DNA from: Marivita geojedonensis
GTDB taxonomy: Bacteria > Pseudomonadota > Alphaproteobacteria > Rhodobacterales > Rhodobacteraceae
Assembly (NCBI RefSeq): GCF_002115805.1
Contig: NZ_JFKC01000029.1
Span: 1 to 38,322 of the forward strand
DNA length: 38,322 nucleotides
Direction of reading: 5' to 3'
Part shown: piece after piece, positions 15,980 through 24,297 of the stretch
How positions within the stretch are numbered: position 1 is the stretch's first letter
How the letters are laid out: every line of letters begins with the position of its first letter
Notes under the pieces: model-generated
Database searches by the model: none
What the model saw: only the letters and a program-made list of their open reading frames with translations
Told to the model about the DNA's origin: nothing
Program-made: the position numbers and the translations under genes

Positions 15980-17025
15980 GCCCCCATCTCGGCCAGGAGC
16001 GTGGCCTGCGCATCGGCGGTCAGCGCATCGATGATTTCATCGAGATCGCCTGCCATCACCGCATCCAGCTTGTAGAGCGTCAGGCCGATCCGATGGTCGG
16101 TCAACCGACCCTGCGGGAAGTTATAGGTGCGGATGCGTTCCGAACGGTCCCCTGAACCCACCTGCGATTTGCGATTGGCCGAGCGTTCCGCATCGACCTT
16201 TTGCCGCTCCATATCGAAGAGGCGCGTGCGCAACACCTGCATCGCTATCTCGCGGTTGCGGTGCTGGGATTTCTCGGAACTGGTCACGACGATACCGCTG
16301 GGGATGTGCGTGATCCGCACCGCCGAATCGGTTGTGTTGACGTGCTGGCCACCCGCGCCAGAGCTGCGCATGGTGTCGATGCGCAGGTCGTTGGCGTTGA
16401 TCTGGATGTCGACGTCCTCGGCCTCGGGCAGAACGGCGACAGTGGCGGCAGAGGTATGAATGCGCCCGCCGCTTTCGGTCTCGGGCACGCGCTGAACGCG
16501 GTGCACACCGGATTCGAACTTGAGCCGGGCAAAGACGTTGTCACCGGTGATATGGGCCACCACTTCCTTGATGCCGCCCAACTCGGTCGCCTGTTCCTCG
16601 ATAATCTCGAAACGCCAGCCGCGCGCCTCGGAATAGCGCTGGTACATGCGAAGAAGGTCACCGGCGAACAGCGCCGCCTCTTCGCCGCCAGTACCGGGGC
16701 GGATTTCCAGCATCGCCGGGCGCGCGTCGGCCTTGTCCTTGGGCAAGAGCGCCAGCTGGAGAGCGTGTTCAACCTCGGGCAAACGAGCCTTCAGCGCGGG
16801 CAGTTCCTCCTGCGCGAGTTCCCGCATCTCGGGGTCGTCGAGCATGGCTTCGGCCTCGGCGATATCGGCGCGGACCTGTTTCCATTCGGTGATCTGGTCC
16901 ACCACCGGGCGGAGGTCGGAATATTCCTTGCCGATGGCGGCAATATCGCCGGACCCTTCAGCCATCTGGGCCTCAAGGTATTCAAAACGCGATGTGATCT
17001 GGTGCAGGCGGTCTTCGGGGATCAT
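15976..17025 (-). CDS. prfA: Peptide chain release factor 1
   Basis: A 349-residue RF1 that terminates translation at UAA and UAG. The GGQ tripeptide is at 225-227 in [17 protein letters not shown]. The codon-reading PxT position is PET at 181-183 (RVPETESGG), where E. coli RF1 has PAT. The PxT rather than SPF signature shows this is RF1, not RF2. It is translationally coupled to prmC and follows the DUF1499 gene after 37 bases. Confidence 0.96.
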   Translation of the reverse strand: MIPEDRLHQITSRFEYLEAQMAEGSGDIAAIGKEYSDLRPVVDQITEWKQVRADIAEAEAMLDDPEMRELAQEELPALKARLPEVEHALQLALLPKDKADARPAMLEIRPGTGGEEAALFAGDLLRMYQRYSEARGWRFEIIEEQATELGGIKEVVAHITGDNVFARLKFESGVHRVQRVPETESGGRIHTSAATVAVLPEAEDVDIQINANDLRIDTMRSSGAGGQHVNTTDSAVRITHIPSGIVVTSSEKSQHRNREIAMQVLRTRLFDMERQKVDAERSANRKSQVGSGDRSERIRTYNFPQGRLTDHRIGLTLYKLDAVMAGDLDEIIDALTADAQATLLAEMGA

Positions 17026-17062
17026 GCGGTTCTGTCGGGCATCAAAGCCCCGTGGTCAAGGT

Positions 17063-17467
17063 CTATTGCCCCAAACGCTCGAGCCAGCCGTCCACACGCG
17101 CCTTGTTCACCCCCATATCGGACTGACCAAAGCGCAGACGGGCGAACAGTTCGAGGATATCCTCGTTCCGCATGACGGTGGTGTAATCGGGAAAGCCCAT
17201 CCACTTGGAGCGGGTGACATAGGTCACCTTGCCGTCTTCCACGCTGCCAGCCAGCACTTCGGTGCGCGGCGTGGCGAGGATGATGCGGTCCAGCTCTGCA
17301 AAAGTGCCTTCGCCTGCCGGGATCCGTCGACGGACGCCGCCGGCAAGGTCCTGATCCGCCGTTACTTTTGGATCAACATGCCAGACAGCCGGGTCCGACG
17401 GCGCCAACCGGATCCACGCCAGACCACCCAGAACAATCAGTACCACCGCCCAGAAAAACACCTTCAC
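17063..17467 (-). CDS. DUF1499 family membrane-anchored protein
   Basis: A 134-residue protein with one N-terminal hydrophobic segment (MKVFFWAVVLIVLGGLAWI), which is a membrane anchor or uncleaved signal. A DUF1499-type domain follows, with FAELDRIILATPRTEVLAGS, VTYVTRSKWMGFPDYTTV and ARLRFGQSDMGVNKARV. The soluble part would face the periplasm. The function of this family is unknown. It lies between the ureohydrolase gene and prfA on the same strand, with short gaps on both sides. Confidence 0.85.
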   Translation of the reverse strand: MKVFFWAVVLIVLGGLAWIRLAPSDPAVWHVDPKVTADQDLAGGVRRRIPAGEGTFAELDRIILATPRTEVLAGSVEDGKVTYVTRSKWMGFPDYTTVMRNEDILELFARLRFGQSDMGVNKARVDGWLERLGQ

Positions 17468-17524
17468 GACGTCCTTATCCTTGCCTCAATGGGGCACCTG
17501 CCCCTTGAACACGCGTACTGAACT

Positions 17525-18487
17525 TCAGGCCCGGCGGGTCCAGCCCCAGAGGCACAGAATCTCTGTCGCCACATGCGCGCCTGCGATTGCCGTTGCGCCC
17601 GTAGTATCGAACGGCGGGCTGACTTCAACCACATCACCGCCCATCAACTCGATCCCGGCGATATTTCGCAGAATCGCCGCCATGTCGGCGCTGGACGGCC
17701 CGCCCCAGACCGGTGTTCCGGTGCCCGGGGCGAAGGCCGGGTCGAGGCAGTCGATGTCGAAGGTCAGGTAGGTCGGGTAATCCTTCAGGATCTCACAGAT
17801 CCGTTCCGCCACGGCCTCGGGACCGATACGATGCATTTCGCGGGCATCGATGATGTTGAAACCCAGCGTGTCGGGGTTGTCGGTGCGGATGCCCACCTGG
17901 ACCGACCGCGCAGGGTCCACCAGACCGAGTTTGACCGCCTTGTAGAGGAAGGTGCCATGGTCGATCCGCTCCATGTCGTCATCGGCCCAGGTGTCCGTGT
18001 GGGCGTCGAACTGCAAGAGGCTCAGGGGGCCGTATTTCTCGGCATAGGCTTCGAGGATCGGCAGGGTGATCGAATGATCGCCCCCCAACGTCACCGTCGC
18101 GGTATCCTGCGCCAGAATACCCGCGATGTGGTTCTTCAGCGTTTCAGGGAATTCGAAGGTCTTGGCATAGTCGAAGGCCAGATCCCCGTAATCGGCAATC
18201 GCGAACTCTTCGAGCACGTTGTAGCCCCAACCATAGGGGGCATCGCAGGGCTGCAACAGCGACGCCTCTCGGATGGCGCGGGGGCCAAGCCGCGTTCCGG
18301 TGCGGTTGGTCACCGCCTGATCGAAGGGCACGCCGGTGACTGCAACATCCACACCGCGCAAATCCTTGGTGTATTTCCGGCGCAGGAATGACGGCGCGCC
18401 GCCGAACACGTTCTCGAAGCTCGCGCCCCTCAGGTCATCGCGGGTAAACGCATGGTCTATCTGGCTTTTCGCGTCTTCAAGCGCCAT
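17525..18487 (-). CDS. speB: Ureohydrolase-family protein, agmatinase-like
   Basis: A 320-residue arginase/agmatinase-fold enzyme with a full binuclear manganese site: His138 in GGDHS, Asp161-His163-Asp165 in DAHTD, and Asp244-Asp246 in DIDCLDPAFAPG. Such enzymes release urea from agmatine, arginine or related guanidino compounds. The overall sequence is nearest to agmatinase as far as I can tell, but guanidinobutyrase or another guanidine substrate is not excluded. It begins 3 bases after the M20 hydrolase stop, so the two are an operon and may act on linked nitrogen compounds. Confidence 0.85.
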   Translation of the reverse strand: MALEDAKSQIDHAFTRDDLRGASFENVFGGAPSFLRRKYTKDLRGVDVAVTGVPFDQAVTNRTGTRLGPRAIREASLLQPCDAPYGWGYNVLEEFAIADYGDLAFDYAKTFEFPETLKNHIAGILAQDTATVTLGGDHSITLPILEAYAEKYGPLSLLQFDAHTDTWADDDMERIDHGTFLYKAVKLGLVDPARSVQVGIRTDNPDTLGFNIIDAREMHRIGPEAVAERICEILKDYPTYLTFDIDCLDPAFAPGTGTPVWGGPSSADMAAILRNIAGIELMGGDVVEVSPPFDTTGATAIAGAHVATEILCLWGWTRRA

Positions 18488-18490
18488 GGG

Positions 18491-19651
18491 TCAAACTCCG
18501 TGCCGTGTTTCGATGAGACGCGCGAAGAACGATGCGCCGATCGTCGCCACCTCGTCGTTGAAGTCGAACGCAGGATGGTGACAGGACGGGCCGATCCCCT
18601 GCCCCAGAAACAGAAACGCACCGGGCCGGGCTTCGAGCATGTAGGAGAAATCCTCGGCCCCCATCTCCGGGCGCAGGTCGGTGATGGTCTTGGCTGGGCC
18701 AACCACCTCTTGCGCCACCCGACCCGCAAATTCGGTTTGCGCCTCGTGATTCACCGTCGCCGGGTAGTTGCGGATGTAATCGATTTCCACCGCGACCCCA
18801 TAGCTCGCAGCCTGCCCCACGGCGATCTCGGTGATGCGGCGCTCGACCATGTCGCGCAGGTCGGCGTCGAAGCTGCGCACCGTGCCGGACAGCTTGACGG
18901 TTTCGGGGATGATGTTGGTTGCGGTCCCGCCCGAGATCATGGTCAGCGACACGACCAGCGGAAGAAGCGGATCCGTGTTGCGCGACACGATGGTTTGCAG
19001 CGCCTGCCCAATGGCCAATGCGCAGGGCATCGGGTCTTTGCAGGATGCCGGATAGGCCCCGTGCCCACCAACACCGCGCACGGTGATGTGGAAGTCATCC
19101 ACCGCTGCCATGATCGGGCCGGGCGTGGTGCGCAGCTGTCCTTCCTCGGCAAACGGGTCGGTGTGGATCGCATAGACCTCTTCGATGTCGAACCGCTCCA
19201 TGATCCCTTCTTCGACCATGATGCGCCCGCCACCCACGGTTTCTTCGGCGGGCTGGAAGATCAGTGCCACGGTGCCTTTGAACTTGCGGGTCTCCGTCAG
19301 ATAGCGCGCCGCCCCCAAGAGCATGGTGGTGTGTCCGTCATGGCCGCAGGCGTGCATCTTGCCGGGGATGGTCGAAGCCCATTCCGCGCCCGTGGTCTCG
19401 TCCATCGGAAGCGCGTCCATATCGGCGCGCAGCCCGGTCACCGGGCCATCGCCCTGCCCACGGATCAGCGCCACAACACCCGACTGCGCAATGCCTTCGT
19501 GTATTTCGTCAACGCCGAACTCTTTGAGGCGCTCCACTACAAATGCCGCCGTTTCGTGGCAATCGAGGCTCAGCTCGGGGTGCATATGCAGGTGCCGTCG
19601 CCATGTCTTCATGTCCTCGGCGAACTCACCGATCCGGTTCACAATGGCCAT
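18491..19651 (-). CDS. M20 family amidohydrolase (hippurate hydrolase / N-acyl amino acid type)
   Basis: A 386-residue M20D-type metallopeptidase. The metal motif MHACGHDGHTTMLLGAA is at about 99-115 (Cys102, His104), followed by FQPAEETVGGG and a C-terminal GAEDFSYM. N-terminal WRRHLHMHPELS is typical of aminoacylase/hippuricase relatives that hydrolyse N-acyl amino acids. The substrate is unknown. It is the first gene of a unit with speB and diverges from mazG across 63 bp. Confidence 0.88.
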   Translation of the reverse strand: MAIVNRIGEFAEDMKTWRRHLHMHPELSLDCHETAAFVVERLKEFGVDEIHEGIAQSGVVALIRGQGDGPVTGLRADMDALPMDETTGAEWASTIPGKMHACGHDGHTTMLLGAARYLTETRKFKGTVALIFQPAEETVGGGRIMVEEGIMERFDIEEVYAIHTDPFAEEGQLRTTPGPIMAAVDDFHITVRGVGGHGAYPASCKDPMPCALAIGQALQTIVSRNTDPLLPLVVSLTMISGGTATNIIPETVKLSGTVRSFDADLRDMVERRITEIAVGQAASYGVAVEIDYIRNYPATVNHEAQTEFAGRVAQEVVGPAKTITDLRPEMGAEDFSYMLEARPGAFLFLGQGIGPSCHHPAFDFNDEVATIGASFFARLIETRHGV

Positions 19652-19714
19652 GGGTGGACTCCTTCGCGCTCATGCCGCATCCCTGCATCTAATCCCGAAG
19701 CACGGAGGCCTGCA

Positions 19715-20536
19715 ATGCGTGATGCTCTGATCCATGATCCCAAGGGGGGGATGCCCCGGCTGCTGGAAATCATGCGCCGTCTGCGTGACCCGGAAACGGG
19801 CTGCCCCTGGGACATCGAACAGGATTTCGCTTCGATTGCCCCCTATACGATCGAAGAGGCTTACGAAGTGGCCGATGCGATCGAGCGCGAGGCCTGGGAC
19901 GAGTTGAAGGGCGAATTGGGCGATCTGCTGCTCCAGTCAGTCTATCACACGCAGATGGCCGAAGAGGCTGGCATGTTCAGCTTTGACGACGTGGCCAACG
20001 CGATCTCGGACAAGATGGTAGCGCGACACCCGCATGTCTTCGGCGACGAAAGCCGGGACAAGTCTGCCGAACAGCAGGTGCAGGACTGGGAAAAGATCAA
20101 GGCGGCGGAGCGTGCGGGCAAGGAACAGAAAGGTGTTCTGGATGGCGTGGCCAAGGGCCTGCCCGCCCTGACCCGTGCCTTGAAGCTGCAGAACCGTGCG
20201 GCGCGGGTCGGGTTCGACTGGCCTTCCACGGACGAGGTTCTGGACAAGATCGTGGAGGAAGCGCAGGAGCTGCGCGAGGTGCAGGACGAGGTCGAACGGT
20301 TCGAGGAGTTCGGTGACCTGCTCTTCGTGATGGTCAACCTTGGCCGCCATATGGGCCTTGATCCTGAAGCGGCGCTGCGTGCCGCAAACGCCAAGTTCAC
20401 CCGCCGGTTCGAAAGCATCGAGGTCGAATTGGCCGCCGAGGGGCGGACCCCGAAGGACAGTAACCTCGCCGAGATGGATGCGCTCTGGAACGCGGCCAAG
20501 ATCGCAGAAAAGGCAAAAAAGAAAAACGCGCCCTGA
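19715..20536 (+). CDS. mazG: Nucleoside triphosphate pyrophosphohydrolase MazG
   Basis: A 273-residue two-domain MazG that hydrolyses NTPs to NMP and pyrophosphate. The first domain has CPWDIEQDF and the EExxE metal helix (YTIEEAYEVADAIE, Glu47, Glu48, Glu51), then DELKGELGDLL (Glu67, Asp70). The second domain repeats the pattern in VEEAQELREVQDEVERFEEFGDLLF. The ATG at 19715 has GGAGG 6 bases upstream. The frame stays open far upstream across the M20 gene on the other strand, but that part is not coding. The stop is embedded in the terminator shared with acpP. Confidence 0.94.
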   Translation: MRDALIHDPKGGMPRLLEIMRRLRDPETGCPWDIEQDFASIAPYTIEEAYEVADAIEREAWDELKGELGDLLLQSVYHTQMAEEAGMFSFDDVANAISDKMVARHPHVFGDESRDKSAEQQVQDWEKIKAAERAGKEQKGVLDGVAKGLPALTRALKLQNRAARVGFDWPSTDEVLDKIVEEAQELREVQDEVERFEEFGDLLFVMVNLGRHMGLDPEAALRAANAKFTRRFESIEVELAAEGRTPKDSNLAEMDALWNAAKIAEKAKKKNAP

Positions 20537-20552
20537 TCCAGAGCGCGTTTTT
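20522..20552. terminator. Bidirectional terminator overlapping the mazG stop
   Basis: AAAAACGCGC at 20522-20531 pairs perfectly with GCGCGTTTTT at 20543-20552 around an 11-nt loop. The mazG stop codon lies in the loop region and the stop of convergent acpP is 24 bases further on. A-rich and T-rich flanks suit termination in both directions. Confidence 0.85.
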
Positions 20553-20575
20553 CGAAAATCTGAGAGTTCAGACGC

Positions 20576-20809
20576 TTACTGCGCTTCTTTGATGAACTTC
20601 ACCGCATCGCCGAAAGTCTGGATGGTTTCGGCCGCGTCGTCCGGGATCTCGATGCCGAACTCTTCTTCGAAGGCCATCACCAGCTCGACCGTGTCGAGGC
20701 TGTCTGCGCCGAGATCGTCGATGAAGGACGCATTCTCAACAACCTTGTCTTCTTCCACACCAAGGTGCTCGACAACAATTTTCTTAACGCGATCTGCGAC
20801 GTCGCTCAT
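20576..20809 (-). CDS. acpP: Acyl carrier protein
   Basis: A 77-residue acidic four-helix carrier of fatty-acid synthesis. The phosphopantetheine serine is Ser37 in [21 protein letters not shown]. The start at [10 protein letters not shown] is set by family length and by the GAGGAAG ribosome site. The reading frame continues 64 codons upstream, but that extension is leader, not protein. It is separated from fabG by 269 bp with its own promoter, so it can be expressed independently of fabD and fabG. Confidence 0.97.
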   Translation of the reverse strand: MSDVADRVKKIVVEHLGVEEDKVVENASFIDDLGADSLDTVELVMAFEEEFGIEIPDDAAETIQTFGDAVKFIKEAQ

Positions 20810-20963
20810 GTTTTCTTCCTCACAGTTTCGTCGGCGCGGTGGCCGGGTTAGCCCTCGCCCGGGCGGAATTGATCTTGCCCTTTCGGGCGTCGGTTTGCGT
20901 CCCGCCGGAGGCGCGACAGACCATGGGTGCCCCCGAAATGTGGGCTGGTCCAGAACCTGCGCC

Positions 20964-20991
20964 GCTATAGCACATGGGATCGCGATGGCAA
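20964..20991 (-). promoter_or_regulatory. Candidate acpP promoter
   Basis: On the minus strand TTGCCA (20991-20986) and TATAGC (20969-20964) stand 16 bases apart, a fair sigma-70-type match. Initiation here would give acpP a leader of roughly 150 nt. Between this promoter and the acpP start I see no gene. Confidence 0.45.
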
Positions 20992-21015
20992 ACGCTTTCA
21001 ATACAAAGATATTCC

Positions 21016-21071
21016 GGGGAAAAGATGCGGCTTTTCAGCGGTTTCTGCACCTGCAAAGCGCCGCTTTCCCC
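21016..21071. terminator. Hairpin downstream of fabG
   Basis: Arms 21016-21022 (GGGGAAA) with 21065-21071 (TTTCCCC), and 21027-21031 (GCGGC) with 21060-21064 (GCCGC), form a 12-bp stem with one 4-nt bulge and a long loop. It begins 8 bases after the fabG stop in the minus direction. It is probably a terminator or a 3'-stabilising structure that separates fabG from acpP. Confidence 0.5.
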
Positions 21072-21078
21072 CATGATA

Positions 21079-21816
21079 TCAGAGCATTGCCATGCCACCA
21101 TTCACGTGCAGCGTGGTGCCGGTAACATAGGCGGCTTCCGCACTCGAAAGGTAAAGAACCGCTGCGGCGATCTCGGCGGGGGTGCCCATGCGGCCCGAGG
21201 GAATCTGTCCGAGGATGGACGATTTCTGGTCGTCGGTCAGCTTGTCGGTCATCGCGGTTTCGATAAAGCCGGGGGCAACGGCGTTCACGGTGATGCCGCG
21301 GCTGGCGACTTCATAGGCCAGTGACTTGGACATGCCGACCATGCCGGCTTTGGCCGCCGCATAGTTGCCCTGCCCCGGATTGCCGGTGGCCCCGACGACG
21401 GAGGAGATGTTCACGATCCGGCCCCAACGCGCCTTCATCATGCCGCGCAACACGCCTTTGCAGAGCTTGAAGGTGGCTGTCAGGTTCACGTCGATCACCG
21501 ACTGCCATTCCTCGTCTGACATGCGCATGAAGAGATTGTCGCGGGCGATGCCCGCATTGTTCACGAGGATATCGACGCCGCCCATCGCGTCCGCTGCCTG
21601 TTTCGGCAGGGCGGCGACGGCTTCCGGATCGCTGAGGTTGCACGGCAGGACATGGGCGCGGTCGCCCAATTCGGCAGCGAGCGCCTCAAGCGGTTCGGTG
21701 CGGGTGCCGGAAAGACCCACCGTGGCCCCCGCAGCGTGCAACGCGCGGGCGATCTCGCCACCGATGCCGCCCGATGCGCCGGTGATCAGCGCGGTTTTGC
21801 CTGTCAGATCGAACAT
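21079..21816 (-). CDS. fabG: 3-oxoacyl-[acyl-carrier-protein] reductase
   Basis: A 245-residue SDR enzyme that reduces 3-oxoacyl-ACP with NADPH. Motifs: TGASGGIG at 13-20, NNAG at 86-89, Ser139, and Tyr152/Lys156 in NYAAAKAG; the C-terminus TGTTLHVNGGMAML is typical of FabG. It is assigned as the fatty-acid enzyme because it lies between fabD and acpP on the same strand, unlike the SDR gene at 2351. Confidence 0.95.
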   Translation of the reverse strand: MFDLTGKTALITGASGGIGGEIARALHAAGATVGLSGTRTEPLEALAAELGDRAHVLPCNLSDPEAVAALPKQAADAMGGVDILVNNAGIARDNLFMRMSDEEWQSVIDVNLTATFKLCKGVLRGMMKARWGRIVNISSVVGATGNPGQGNYAAAKAGMVGMSKSLAYEVASRGITVNAVAPGFIETAMTDKLTDDQKSSILGQIPSGRMGTPAEIAAAVLYLSSAEAAYVTGTTLHVNGGMAML

Positions 21817-21855
21817 GTCCTGGTCCTTTTCATCTCATATTAACCTCGCGCGCGG

Positions 21856-21876
21856 CGAATCTTCTGCGAAGATTCG
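21856..21876. repeat. Palindromic hairpin between fabD and fabG
   Basis: CGAATCTTC at 21856-21864 and GAAGATTCG at 21868-21876 form a perfect 9-bp stem with loop TGC. It lies in the 88-bp fabD-fabG gap, about 40 bases before the fabG start in the minus direction. No T-run follows. It may tune relative expression of the two genes or be an extragenic repeat. Confidence 0.5.
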
Positions 21877-21904
21877 GGACGCAGGTCCAAAAAATTCGGG
21901 CGTA

Positions 21905-22840
21905 TCAGCCCTCTTGCGTTGCCGCCTGCACATCGGCAGCCGATCCCACCGCACGTGTTGCCGCCGACCGTTCGATCCGCCGCACCATACCGATCAGCGC
22001 CTTGCCCGCGCCGATTTCCCAGAAATCATCGACGCCCTGCGCCACCATCCAACTCACGGATTCACGCCAGCGCACCGCGCCGGTGATCTGTTCGACCAAG
22101 AGCGCGCGGATGGTTTCGGGATCGCTCACCGCTTCGGCCCGCACATTGGCGACCACCGGAACGGCCGGCGCATTGATCGTCACGCTGCCCAGAGCCTCGG
22201 CCATCGCGTCGGCTGCGGGTGCCATCAGGGCACAATGGAACGGGGCGCTGACGGGCAAGAGCACCGCGCGTTTCGCGCCGGCCTCTTTCGCCAGATCGAC
22301 CGCACGCTCTACGGCGGCTTTGTGGCCCGAGACCACCACCTGCCCCGGATCGTTGTCGTTGGCCGCCGCGCAGACCTCGCCCTGAGCTGCGTCATCTGCC
22401 ACCTTGCGCACGTCCTCCAGCCCCAGACCGAGGATCGCGGCCATCGCGCCGACGCCAACCGGAACGGCGTTCTGCATGGCCGTGCCGCGCGCCCGCAGGA
22501 GCCGCGCCGCATCCGTGACCGACAGCGCACCAGCGGCGGTCAGAGCCGAATACTCCCCCAGCGAGTGTCCTGCGACATAAGCCCCGCTGTCGATTCCGAC
22601 TCCTTCGGCCTCCAAAGCACGCATCGCGGCGATGGACGTGGCCATCAGCGCAGGTTGCGCATTGGCCGTCAAAGTCAGGGTCTCGATGTCGCCGTCCCAG
22701 ATCAGGGCAGACAGCTTTTCGCCCAGCGCCTCGTCCACCGCTTCGAACACGGCACGCGCGCCGGGATAGGCGTCGGCCAGATCCTTGCCCATGCCAATGG
22801 TTTGCGCCCCCTGTCCCGGGAATAGAAAAGCTCGGCTCAC
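21905..22840 (-). CDS. fabD: Malonyl-CoA:ACP transacylase
   Basis: A 311-residue enzyme that loads malonyl groups onto ACP. It starts SRAFLFPGQGAQ and has the nucleophile Ser93 in GHSLGEYSAL. I chose the GTG at 22840 because AGGAGGGG lies 5 bases upstream; an ATG at 22864 would put the ribosome site inside the gene. It is the first gene of the fab group here, followed by fabG. Confidence 0.95.
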   Translation of the reverse strand: MSRAFLFPGQGAQTIGMGKDLADAYPGARAVFEAVDEALGEKLSALIWDGDIETLTLTANAQPALMATSIAAMRALEAEGVGIDSGAYVAGHSLGEYSALTAAGALSVTDAARLLRARGTAMQNAVPVGVGAMAAILGLGLEDVRKVADDAAQGEVCAAANDNDPGQVVVSGHKAAVERAVDLAKEAGAKRAVLLPVSAPFHCALMAPAADAMAEALGSVTINAPAVPVVANVRAEAVSDPETIRALLVEQITGAVRWRESVSWMVAQGVDDFWEIGAGKALIGMVRRIERSAATRAVGSAADVQAATQEG

Positions 22841-22989
22841 GGCACCCCTCCTGACTTGTTTCACATGCCATTACAGCCCGTGCCGCAGCGACGCAACGTT
22901 GCTGCACCGTTTCTGTGCGCTGACGAAGATTGCGCAGCACGCCGGGCGCGATAGCTATGTGCCAGCAAAAGTCGCATTGGAGGCGTCCC

Positions 22990-24207
22990 ATGCCCGCCAC
23001 AAACACCACCGCCCGCTATGGTTCCGTTGCCAAGACATTTCATTGGCTGACCGCCCTTGGCATCCTGACCGTGATCCCGCTCGGGATCATTGCAACTGAC
23101 ATGCCCTATGACACCGCCGATCAGCTGGCGGACAAGGCCTGGCTGTTCTCGCTCCACAAGACCATCGGCGTGACGCTGTTCTTTGTCGCGCTGGCCCGTA
23201 TCGCCTGGGCGATGACACAGCCGAAACCGGCCCCCCTGCATCCTGACCGCAAGATCGAGACACTCCTGGCCGAAATCGTGCATTGGCTGCTGTATGGCTC
23301 GCTTGTGCTCGTCCCCCTCTCAGGCTGGGTGCATCACGCGGCCACCGAAGGCTTTGCACCGATATGGTGGCCCTTGGGGCAGAACCTGCCTCTGGTGCCC
23401 GAATCCCTGCGGGTCGCCGAAACAGCGGCGGGTCTGCACCTTGTCTTTGAGCGCGTGCTGGTGATTTCCCTGATCCTGCACATCGCGGGCGCCATCAAAC
23501 ATGCGGTGATCGACCGGGATCAGACGCTGGCGCGCATGTTGCCGGGCCGCACGGTCCAAACGCCAGATGCAAGCGCACGGCACACCGGCCTTGTGCCACC
23601 TGTTCTGGCGGCTGTGGTCTGGGCGGCGGCGATCGGTATCGGCTCCATGTTGGGCGTCTATCATCAGGGCGGAGCCATGGCGGCGCAGGCCCCGGCGCTG
23701 GCCGAGGTGGACAGCGAATGGCAGGTCACCGATGGCACTCTGGGCATCACCGTGCGCCAGATGGGCTCCGAAGTCTCGGGCAGCTTTGCCGATTGGACGG
23801 CTGACATCCGGTTCGATGAAACCGTGACCGACGGCCCTGCCGGCAGCGTCGATGTGGAAATCGCGATCACGTCGCTGACGCTGGGATCCGTCACCCAGCA
23901 GGCCATGGGACCGGATTACTTTGCCAGCGGCGAGTTTCCCACCGCCCGGTTCAGTGCCGAGATCAAGGCCAGCGCCGAGGGCTACATCGCCGACGGCACC
24001 CTTACCCTGCGCGGAACCGAACATCCTGTGTCGCTGCCTTTTGACCTGTCTCTCGACGGAAATCTCGCACAGATGCAGGGCAGCACGGTGCTTGACCGGC
24101 GCAGCTTCGGGATCGGTGACAGCATGACGGACGATGGCCAGCTTGGTTTCGAGGTCAGCGTGACGGTTGTCCTGAGTGCATTGCGGAGCGTTGCGCCAAG
24201 CACCTGA
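22990..24207 (+). CDS. Cytochrome b561 - YceI fusion protein
   Basis: A 405-residue protein joining two domains. Residues 1-185 are a cytochrome b561-type four-helix membrane domain with haem-ligand candidates His18 (TFHWL), His56 (LHKTIG), His150 (GLHLVF) and His164 (ILHIAG). A fifth hydrophobic helix (about 203-224) follows. Residues 235-400 are a YceI-like domain (EWQVTDGTLGITVRQ, TQQAMGPDYFASGEFPTARF, LDRRSFGIG), which in the family is a lipocalin-like barrel binding polyisoprenoids such as ubiquinone. It would put a quinone-type binding barrel in the periplasm beside a membrane electron carrier. GGAGG stands 6 bases before the ATG at 22990. It faces a stand-alone YceI gene. Confidence 0.88.
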   Translation: MPATNTTARYGSVAKTFHWLTALGILTVIPLGIIATDMPYDTADQLADKAWLFSLHKTIGVTLFFVALARIAWAMTQPKPAPLHPDRKIETLLAEIVHWLLYGSLVLVPLSGWVHHAATEGFAPIWWPLGQNLPLVPESLRVAETAAGLHLVFERVLVISLILHIAGAIKHAVIDRDQTLARMLPGRTVQTPDASARHTGLVPPVLAAVVWAAAIGIGSMLGVYHQGGAMAAQAPALAEVDSEWQVTDGTLGITVRQMGSEVSGSFADWTADIRFDETVTDGPAGSVDVEIAITSLTLGSVTQQAMGPDYFASGEFPTARFSAEIKASAEGYIADGTLTLRGTEHPVSLPFDLSLDGNLAQMQGSTVLDRRSFGIGDSMTDDGQLGFEVSVTVVLSALRSVAPST

Positions 24208-24244
24208 TGCCATGCTGCGATGTCGCAGGTCATACACACAAAGA

Positions 24245-24273
24245 AAAACCCCGGGTGATCCACCCGGGGTTTT
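24245..24273. terminator. Bidirectional intrinsic terminator
   Basis: AAAACCCCGGGTG at 24245-24257 pairs perfectly with CACCCGGGGTTTT at 24261-24273 around the loop ATC. It sits between the convergent b561-YceI and YceI genes and serves both. Confidence 0.92.
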
Positions 24274-24297
24274 CCGTTTCTTGCTGTTTGAAACCGA

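Noticed and set aside
18452-19714. Long plus-strand reading frame continuous with mazG, opposite the M20 gene
   Set aside because: It is antisense to a clear M20 hydrolase, has no family signatures, and mazG has a good ribosome site and normal N-terminus at 19715.
21365-22825. 486-codon plus-strand frame across fabG and fabD
   Set aside because: Antisense to both fab genes, which carry complete catalytic motifs; no domain in the plus-strand product.
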